From Stramonita haemastoma (taxonomy: Eukaryota; Mollusca; Gastropoda; Neogastropoda; Muricidae): a stretch of 16,114 nucleotides of DNA. Below the pieces are notes generated by a model. That model worked only from the letters and a program-made list of their open reading frames with translations, ran no database searches and was not told where the DNA came from. Position 1 is the stretch's first letter, and the number at the start of each line of letters is the position of its first letter. The position numbers and the translations under genes were made by a program. The DNA is taken from NCBI GenBank assembly GCA_030674155.1, contig JASPKP010005284.1, forward strand, positions 1-16,114, written 5' to 3'. Of the stretch, positions 8,565 to 16,114 are shown in pieces.

Positions 8565-11500
8565 CCAAAATGGTTGTACAGATAGTATACATAGAGTAGA
8601 GTACGGTCTTGGTGCCGTGGGCTCCGTAACCGCAGAAAAGTGCGGGGGGCAAGGGCCGGAAAACGGCGTTTGCGTCAGGTCTTTTCCGAAATGCTTCTTT
8701 AGCTTATAATTATACGGGAAGGTGGGTATGCATGCGCGCGTGCGCGCATCCGCTGGTGTTTGTGTGTGCGGTTTTTTGTGTTTGGGCGTGTGGAGGGCAC
8801 CCTGCAGATTGCCCTGATGCATGATATTGTAGGATATTATCATTTGATGGGTGTTGTAGGGGCCGTTTTTGCCTACACTGTACCATGTTTCTATGCCACA
8901 AACTTGGCTACCTATAAGCGGGGTTGCCATCTTCGGGGCTGTGGTGTCGCCAAAATTTCAGTGCCACACACATCAAAAATGGTTGTACAGATAGTATGCA
9001 TAGAGTAGAGTACGGTCTGGGTGCCGTGGGCTCCGTAACCGCGGAAAAGTGCGCTGGGTAAGGGCCGGAAAACGGCGTTTGCGTGAGGTCTTTTCCGAAA
9101 TGCTTCTTTAGCTTATATACAGGAATGTGGGTATGCATGCGCACGTGCGCGCGTCCGCTGGTGTTTGTGTGTGCGGTTTTTTTGTGTTTGGGCGTGTGGA
9201 AGACACCCTGCAGATTGTCCTGGTGCATGATATTGTAGGATATTATCATTTGATGGGTGTTATAGGGGCCGTTTTCGGCGACACTGTACCATGTTTCTAT
9301 GCCACAAAGTTAGCTACCTACAAGCGGGGTTCCCATCTTCGGGGCTGTGGTGTGGCCACAGTTCCAGTGCCACACACATCAAAAATGGTTGTACAGATAG
9401 TATGCATACAGTAGAGTACGGTCTTGGTGCCGTGGGCTCAATAACCGCGGAAAAGTGCGGGGGGCAAGGACCGGAATACGGCGTTTGCGTCAGGTCTTTT
9501 CCGAAATGCTTCTTTAGCTTATATACGGGAAGGTGGGTATGCATGCGCGCGTGCACGCGTCCGCTGGTGTTTGTGTGGTACGGTTTTTTGTGTTTGGGCG
9601 TGTGGAGGGCACCCTGCAGATTGCCCTGCTGCATGATATTGTAGGATATTATCATTTGATGGGTGTTGTAGGGGCCGTTTTTGCCTACACTGTACCATGT
9701 TTCTATGCCACTAACTTGGCTACCTACAAGCGGGGTTTGTCATCTTCGGGGCTGTGGTGTCGCCACAATTCCAGTGCCACACACATAAAAAATGGTTGTA
9801 CAGATAGTATGCATAGAGTAGAGTACGGTCTTGGTGCCGTGGGCTCCGTAACCGCGGAAAAGTGCGGGGGGCAAGGACCGGAATACGGCGTTTGCGTCAG
9901 GTCTTTTCCGAAATGTTTCTTTAGCTTATAATCATACGGGAAGGTGGGTATGCATGCACGCGCGCGCGCGTCCGCTGGTGTTTGTGTGTGCGGTTTTTTG
10001 TGTTTGGGCGTGTGGAGGGTACCTTGCAGATTACCCTGATGCATGATATTGTAGGATATTATCATTTGATGGGTGTTGTAGGGGCCGTTTTTGCCTACAC
10101 TGTACCATGTTTCTATGGCACTAACTTGGCTACCTAGAAGCGGGGTTGCCATCTTGGGGGCTGTGGTGTGGCCACAATTCCAGTGCCACACACATCAAAA
10201 AGGGTTGTACAGATAGTATGTATAGAGTAGAGTACGGTCTTGGTGCCGTGGGCTCCGTAACCGCGGAAAAGTGCGGGGGGCAAGGGCTGGAAAACGGCGT
10301 TTGCGTCAGGTCTTTTCCGAAATGCTTCTTTAGCTTATATACGGGAAGGTGGGTATGCATGCGCCCGTGCGCGCGTCCGCTGGTGTTTTTGTCTGCGGTT
10401 TTTTGTGTTTGGGCGTGTGGAGGGCACCCTGCAGATTGCCCTGGTGCATGATATTGTAGGATATTATCATTTGATGGGTGTTGTAGGGGCCGTTTTTGCC
10501 TACACTGTACCATGTTTCTATGCCACTAACTTGGCTACCTAGAAGCGGGGTTGCCATCTTCGGGGCTGTGGTGTGGCCACAATTCCAGTGCCACACACAT
10601 CAAAAATGGTTGTACAGATAGTATGCATAGAGTAGAGTACGGTCTTGGTGCCATGGGCTCCGTAACCGCGGAAAAATGCGGGGGGCAAGGACCGAAAAAC
10701 GGCGTTTGCGTCAGGTCTTTTCCGAAATGCTTCTTTAGCTTATATACGGGAAGGTGAGTATGCATGCACGCGTGCACGCGTCCGCTGGTGTTTGTGTGTG
10801 CGGTTTTTTGTGTTTGGGCGTGTGGAGGGCACCCTGCAGATTGCCCTGGTGCATGATATTGTAGGATATTATCATTTGATGGGTGTTGTAGGGGCCGTTT
10901 TTGCCTACACTGTACCATGTTTCTATGCCACTAACTTGGCTACCTAGAAGCGGGGTTGCCATCTTCGGGGCTGTGGTGTGGCCACAATTCCAGTGCCACA
11001 CACATCAAAAATGGTTGTACAGATAGTATGCATAGAGTAGAGTACGGTCTTGGTACCGTGGGCTCCGTAACCGCGGAAAACGGCGGGGGGCAAGGACCGG
11101 AAAACGGCGTTTCCGTCAGGTCTTTTCCGAAATGCTTCTTTAGCTTATATACGGGAAGGTGAGTATGCATGCGCGCGTGCGCGCGTCCGCTGGTGTTTGT
11201 GTGTGCGGTTTTTTGTGTTTGGGCGTGTGGAGGGCACCCTGCAGATTGCCCTGCTGCATGATATTGTAGGATATTATCATTTGATGGGTGTTGTAGGGGC
11301 CGTTTTTGCCTACACTGTACCATGTTTCTATGGCACTAACTTGGATACCTACAAGCGGGGTTGCCATCTTCGGGGCTGTGGTGTGGCCACAATTCCAGTG
11401 CCACACACATCAAAAAGGGTTGTACAGATAGTATGCATAGAGTAGAGTACGGTCTTGGTGCCGTGGGCTCCGTAACCGCGGAAAAGTGCGGGGGGCAAGG

Positions 11501-12978
11501 ACCGGAATACGGCGTTTGCGTCAGGTCTTTTCCGAAATGCTTCTTTAGCTGATAATTATACGGGAAGGTGGGTATGCATGCGCGCGTGCGCGCGTCCGCT
11601 GGTGTTTGTGTGTGCGGTTTTTTGTGTTTGGGCGTGTGGAGGGCACCCTGCAGATTGTCCTGGTGCATGATATGGTAGGATATTATCATTTGATGGGTGT
11701 TGTCGGGGCCGTTTTTGCCTACACTGTACCATGTTTCTATGCCACAAACTTGGCTACCTACAAGCGGGGTTGCCATCTTCGGGGCTGTGGTGTCGCCACA
11801 ATTCCAGTGCCACACACATCAAAAATGGTTGTACAGATAGTATGCATAGATTAGAGTACGGTCTTGGTGCTGTGGGCTCCGTAACCGCAGAAAAGTGCGG
11901 GGGGCAAGGCCGGAAAACGACGTTTGCGTCAGGTCTTTTCCGAAATGCTTCTTTAGCTTATATACGGGAAGGTGGGTATGCATGCGCGCGTGCGCGCGTC
12001 CGCTGGTGTTTTTGTGTGCGGTTTTTTGTGTTTGGGCGTGTGGAGGGTACCTTGCAGATTACCCTGATGCATGATATTGTAGGATATTATCATTTGATGG
12101 GCGTTGTAGGGGTCGTTTTTCCCTACACTGTACCATGTTTCTATGCCACAAACTTGGCTACCTACAAGCGGGGCTGCCATCTTCGTGGCTGTGGTGTGGC
12201 CACAATTTCAGGGCCACACACATCAAAAAGGGTTGTACAGATAGTATGCATAGAGTAGAGTACGGTCTTGGTGCCGTGGGCTCCGTAACCGCGGAAAAGT
12301 GTGGGGGGCAAGGACCGGAAAACGGCGTTTGCGTGAGGTCTGTTCCGAAATTCTTCTTTAGCTTATATACGGGAAGGTGAGTATGCATGCGCGCGTGCAC
12401 GCGTCCGCTGGTGTTTGTGTGTGCGGTTTTTTGTGTTTGGGCGTGTGGAGGGCACCCTGCAGATTGCCCTGGTGCATGATATTGTAGGATATTATCATTT
12501 GATGGGTGTTGTAGGGGCCGTTTTTGCCTACACTGTACCACGTTTCTATGCCACAAACTTGGATACCTACAAGCGGGGCTGCCATCTTCGGGGCTGTGGT
12601 GTGGCCACAATTCCAGTGACACACACATAAAAAATGGTTGTACAGATAGTCTGCATAGAGTAGAGTACGGTGTTGGTGCCGTGGGCTCCGTAACCGCGGA
12701 AAAGTGCGGGGGGCAAGGGCCGGAAAACGGCGTTTGCGTCAGGTCTTTTCCGAAATGCTTCTTTAGCTTATATACGGGAAGGTGGGTATGCATGCGAGCG
12801 TGCACGCGTCCGCTGGTGTTTGTGTGTGCTGTTTTTTGTGTTTGGGCGTGTGGAGGGCACCCTTCAGATTGCCCTGCTGCATGATATTGTAAGATATTAT
12901 CATTTGATGGGTGTTGTAAGGGCCGTTTTTGCCTACACGGTACCATGTTTCTATGCCACTAACTTGGCTACCTACAAG

Positions 12979-13770
12979 CGGGGTTTGTCATCTTCGGGGC
13001 TGTGGTGTCGCCACAATTCCAGTGCCACACACATCAAAAATGGTTGTACAGATAGTATGCATAGAGTAGAGTACGGTCTTGGTGCCGTGGGCTCCGTAAC
13101 CGCGGAAAAGTGCGGGGGGCAAGGACCGGAAAACGGCGTTTGCGTCAGGTCTTTTCCGAAATGTTTCTTTAGCTTATAATTATACGGGAAGGTGGGTATG
13201 CATGCGCGCGCGCGCGCGTCCGCTGGTGTTTGTGTGTGCGGTTTTTTGTGTTTTGGCGTGTGGAGGGTACCTTGCAGATTACCCTGATGCATGATATTGT
13301 AGGATATTATCATTTGATGGGTGTTGTAGGGGCCGTTTTTGCCTACACTGTACCATGTTTCTATGCCACAAACTTGGCTACCTACAAGCGGGGTTGCCAT
13401 CTTCGGGGCTGTGGTGTGGCCACAATTCCAGTGCCACACACATCAAAAAGGGTTGTACAGATAGTATGCATAGAGTAGAGTACGGTGTTGGTGCCGTGGG
13501 CTCCGTAACCGCGGAAAAGGGCGGGGGGCAACGACCGGAAAACGGCGTTTGCGTCAGGTCTTTTCCGAAATGCTTCTTTAGCTTATATACGGGAAGGTGG
13601 GTATGCATGCGCGCGTGCGCACGTCCGCTGGTGTTTTTGTGTGCAGTTTTTTGTGTTTGGGCGTGTGGAGGGTACCCTGCAGATTACTCTGATGCTTGAT
13701 ATTGTAGGATATTATCATTTGATGGGCGTTGTAGGGGCCGTTTTTGCCTACACTGTACCATGTTTCTATG
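12979..13770 (+). repeat. Two-unit haplotype block, copy 1
   Basis: This segment of 2B shares a set of rare variants with 14199-14990, 1220-1222 bp (three units) downstream: CGGGGTTTGTCATC, GAAATGTTTCTTTAGC with TATAATTATAC, GTTTTGGCGTGTGGAGGGTA with CCTTGCAGATTACC, TACGGTGTTGGTGCC, GGCAACGACCGG, GCACGTCCGCTGG with GTGTGCAGTTTT, GATTACTCTGATGCTTGA and GATGGGCGTTG. Flanking units do not share these. Similarity ends between TTTCTATG and CCACAAAC. Confidence 0.8.
13196..13219. other. Alternating purine-pyrimidine tract, subfamily 2B example
   Basis: A perfect 24-base alternation opens with GTATGCATGC and continues as CG repeats. Other 2B and 2A units hold forms with CG, CA and TG steps, for example 6301-6324 (GTATGCATGCGCGCGTGCAC, then GCGT). 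Breaks of the alternation are rare: GCCCGTG near 10363 and GCGAGCG near 12795. The core overlaps ATGCAT and GCATGC palindromes. Confidence 0.75.
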
Positions 13771-14198
13771 CCACAAACTTGGCTACCTACAAGCGGGGTT
13801 GCCATCCTCGGGGCTGTGGTGTCGCCACAATTCCAGTGCCACACACATCAAAAATGGTTGTACAGATAGTATGCATAGAGTAGAGTACGGTCTTGGTGCC
13901 GTGGGCTCTGTAACCGCGGAAAAGTGCGGTGGGCAAGGGCCGGAAAACGGCGTTTCCGTGAGGTCTTTTCCGAAATGCTTCTTTAGCTTATATACGGGAA
14001 GGTGGGTATGCATGCGCGCGTGCGCGCGTCCGCTGGTGTTTGTGTGTGCGGTTTTTTGTGTTTGGGCGTGTGGAGGGCACCCTGCAGATTGCCCTGGTGC
14101 ATGATATTGTAGGATATTATCATTTGATGGGTGTTGTAGGGGCCGTTTTTGCCTACACTGTACCACGTTTCTATGCCACAAACTTGGATACCTACAAG

Positions 14199-14990
14199 CG
14201 GGGTTTGTCATCTTCGGGGCTGTGGTGTGGCCACAATTCCAGTGCCACACACATCAAAAATGGTTGTACAGATAGTATGCATAGAGTAGAGTACGGTCTT
14301 GGTGCCGTGGGCTCCGTAACCGCGGAAAAGTGCGGGGGGCAAGGACCGGAAAAACGGCGTTTGCGTCAGGTCTTTTCCGAAATGTTTCTTTAGCTTATAA
14401 TTATACGGGAAGGTGGGTATGCATGCGCGCGCGCGCGCGTCCGCTGGTGTTTGTGTGTGCGGTTTTTTTGTGTTTTGGCGTGTGGAGGGTACCTTGCAGA
14501 TTACCCTGATGCATGATATTGTAGGATATTATCATTTGATGGGTGTTGTAGGGGCCGTTTTTGCCTACACTGTACCATGTTTCTATGCCACAAACTTGGC
14601 TACCTACAAGCGGGGTTGCCATCTTCGGGGCTGTGGTGTGGCCACAATTCCAGTGCCACACACATCAAAAAGGGTTGTACAGATAGTATGCATAGAGTAG
14701 AGTACGGTGTTGGTGCCGTGGGCTCCGTAACCGCGGAAAAGGGGGGGGCAACGACCGGAAAACGGCGTTTGCGTCAGGTCTTTTCCGAAATGCTTCTTTA
14801 GCTTATATACGGGAAGGTGGGTATGCATGCGCGCGTGCGCACGTCCGCTGGTGTTTTTGTGTGCAGTTTTTTGTGTTTGGGCGTGTGGAGGGTACCCTGC
14901 AGATTACTCTGATGCTTGATATTGTAGGATATTATCATTTGATGGGCGTTGTAGGGGCCGTTTTTGCCTACACTGTACCATGTTTCTATG
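14199..14990 (+). repeat. Two-unit haplotype block, copy 2
   Basis: This is the partner of the block at 12979-13770. It carries the same rare-variant string but differs by small indels: one extra A in GGAAAAACGG (about 14348), one extra T in the T run near 14462, and two bases lost in the G run near 14741. A C/G difference also lies in the TGT(C/G)GCC motif near its left end. The indels lie in homopolymers, so sequencing error could account for them. Confidence 0.8.
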
Positions 14991-16114
14991 GCACTAACTT
15001 GGCTACCTAGAAGCGGGGTTGCCATCTTCGGGGCTGTGGTGTGGCCACAATTCCAGTGCCACACACATCAAAAAGGGTTGTACAGATAGTATGCATAGAG
15101 TAGAGTACGGTCTTGGTGCCGTGGGCTCCGTAACCGCGGAAAAGTGCGGGGGGCAAGGGATGGAAAACGGCGTTTCCGTCAGGTCTTTTCCGAAATGCTT
15201 CTTTAGCTTATATACGGAAAGGTGGGTATGCATGCGCGCGTGCGCGCGTCCGCTGGTGTTTTTGTGTGCAGTTTTTTGTGTTTGGGCGTGTGGAGGGTAC
15301 CCTGCAGATTACCCTGATGCATGATATTGTAGGATATTATCATTTGATGGGTGTTGTAGGGGCCGTTTTTGCCTACACTGTACCATGTTTCTATGCCACA
15401 AACTTGGCTACCTACAAGCGGGGTTGCCATTCTCGGGGCTGTGGTGTGGCCACAATTCCAGTGCCACACACATCAAAAAGGGTTGTACAGATAGTATGCA
15501 TAGAGTAGAGTACGGTCTTGGTGCCGTGGGCTCCGTAACCGCGGAAAAGTGCGGGGGCAAGGGCCGGAAAACGGCGTTTGCGTCAGGTCTTTTCCGAAAT
15601 GCTTTCTTTAGCTTATATACGGGAAGGTGGGTATGCATGCGCGCGTGCGCGCGTCCGCTGGTGTTTTTGTGTGCGGTTTTTTGTGTTTGGGCGTGTGGAG
15701 GGTACCTGCAGATTACCCTGATGCTTGATATTGTAGGATATTATCATTTGATGGGCGTTGTAGGGGCCGTTTTTGCCTACACTGTACCATGTTTCTATGG
15801 CACTAACTTGGCTACCTAGAAGCGGGGTTGCCATCTTCGGGGCTGTGGTGTGGCCACAATTCCAGTGCCACACACATCAAAAATGGTTGTACAGATAGTA
15901 TGCATACAGTAGAGTACGGTCTTGGTGCCGTGGGCTCCGTAACCGCGGAAAAGTGCGGGGGGCAAGGGCCGGAAAACGGCGTTTGCGTCAGGTCTTTTCC
16001 GAAATACTTCTTTAGCTTATATACGGGAAGGTGGGTATGCATGCGCGCGTGCGCGCGTCCGCTGGTGTTTTTGTGTGCGGTTTTTTGTGTTTGGGCGTGT
16101 GGAGGGTACCTGCA

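Larger units (their letters stand above)
8565..16114 (+). repeat. Satellite family 2, subfamily 2B: homogeneous array of about 405-bp units, open at window end
   Basis: The landmark GTTGCCATCTTCGGGGCT or a variant begins at 8923, 9329, 9735, 10145, 10550, 10955, 11360, 11769, 12173, 12578, 12983, 13393, 13798, 14203, 14615, 15018, 15423 and 15827. Most intervals are 403-406 bp. The five longer ones (409, 410, 409, 410, 412) each contain the TATAATTATAC-type insertion. Diagnostic features are TTTCTATG(C/G)CAC, GGCTACCTACAAGCGGGG, CACATCAAAAATGGTTGTAC, GCATAGAGTAGAGTACGG, CTCCGTAACCGCGGAAAAG, CTTTTCCGAAATGCTTC and TTTAGCTTATATACGGGAAG. A PstI site (CTGCAG) lies in most units. Units differ by only a few substitutions each, which indicates recent amplification or strong homogenisation. 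The array runs off the right end. Confidence 0.97.

Noticed and set aside
12158..12946. 262-codon minus-strand open frame spanning two 2B units, with similar shorter frames in other units
   Set aside because: It exists because 405 is divisible by 3 and because the unit at 12578 has GGATACC where most units have GGCTACC, which gives an in-frame TAG. Most units contain that stop, indels of 1-7 bases shift the frame between units, and the plus strand has equally long frames. It has no start context, splice signals or recognisable domain.
8690..16025. TATATAC in the 2B units as a TATA-box promoter
   Set aside because: The motif is short, lies in an AT-rich segment of the monomer, is absent from 2A and family 1 at the same position, and has no transcript or initiator evidence.
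6047..16114. CRISPR array
   Set aside because: The repeats are about 405 bp, directly adjacent with no unique spacers, and the sequence context is eukaryotic.
2481..16114. Centromeric CENP-B box in the satellite monomers
   Set aside because: I looked for TTCG-N4-A-N2-CGGG in the consensus of each block and did not find it. TTCGGGG occurs but without the required spacing. This does not exclude centromeric location.

Overview
This is non-coding, repeat-dominated eukaryotic DNA, most likely from a marine invertebrate and possibly a mollusc. The organism call rests on two tRNA-derived SINE-like elements whose bodies resemble widespread lophotrochozoan and other marine-invertebrate SINEs, on the dense long simple-sequence repeats, and on the absence of any bacterial-style gene organisation. 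I found no credible protein-coding gene. The open frames present are low-complexity translations of microsatellites or chance frames through satellite monomers.

Layout. Positions 1-390 hold a T-rich minisatellite with a period of about 82-91 bp. From about 500 to 2034 there is a cluster of simple repeats: a CTGT/CCTG/CT tract, TA, CCCT, CATC, CATT, and CA with CGCA. A first SINE-like element (about 1324-1660) is embedded among them. A second SINE-like element follows at 2190-2480. Its head folds as a tRNA-Thr(CGU)-like cloverleaf, and its body ends directly against a satellite array.

The rest of the window is one satellite superfamily in four blocks. (1) 2481-5267 is about 7 forward units averaging 395 bp (family 1), the first with an internal deletion. 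(2) After a 118-bp AT-rich spacer, 5386-6046 is about 1.6 units of a related repeat in the opposite orientation. (3) 6047-8564 is about 6 forward units of 402-405 bp (subfamily 2A). (4) 8565 to the window end is about 18.6 forward units of about 405 bp (subfamily 2B), which are highly homogeneous and continue beyond the window. 2A changes to 2B inside a single hybrid unit. Within 2B, two-unit blocks sharing rare variants recur three units apart, which is the signature of unequal exchange or segmental amplification.

All blocks share the same order of landmarks: a GTAAC/GTAAG-G-AAAA block, an alternating purine-pyrimidine GTATGCATGCGCG-type tract, a GGAGG-ACCCTGCA block, a TGCATCAT/TGCATGAT block and a TGT(C/G)GCCACA block. 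The families therefore derive from one ancestral monomer of about 400 bp. Nothing here can be assigned a cellular function from sequence alone. The most interesting material is the architecture of the satellite (orientation switch, subfamily switch, displaced haplotype blocks) and the conserved Z-DNA-prone tract in its units.
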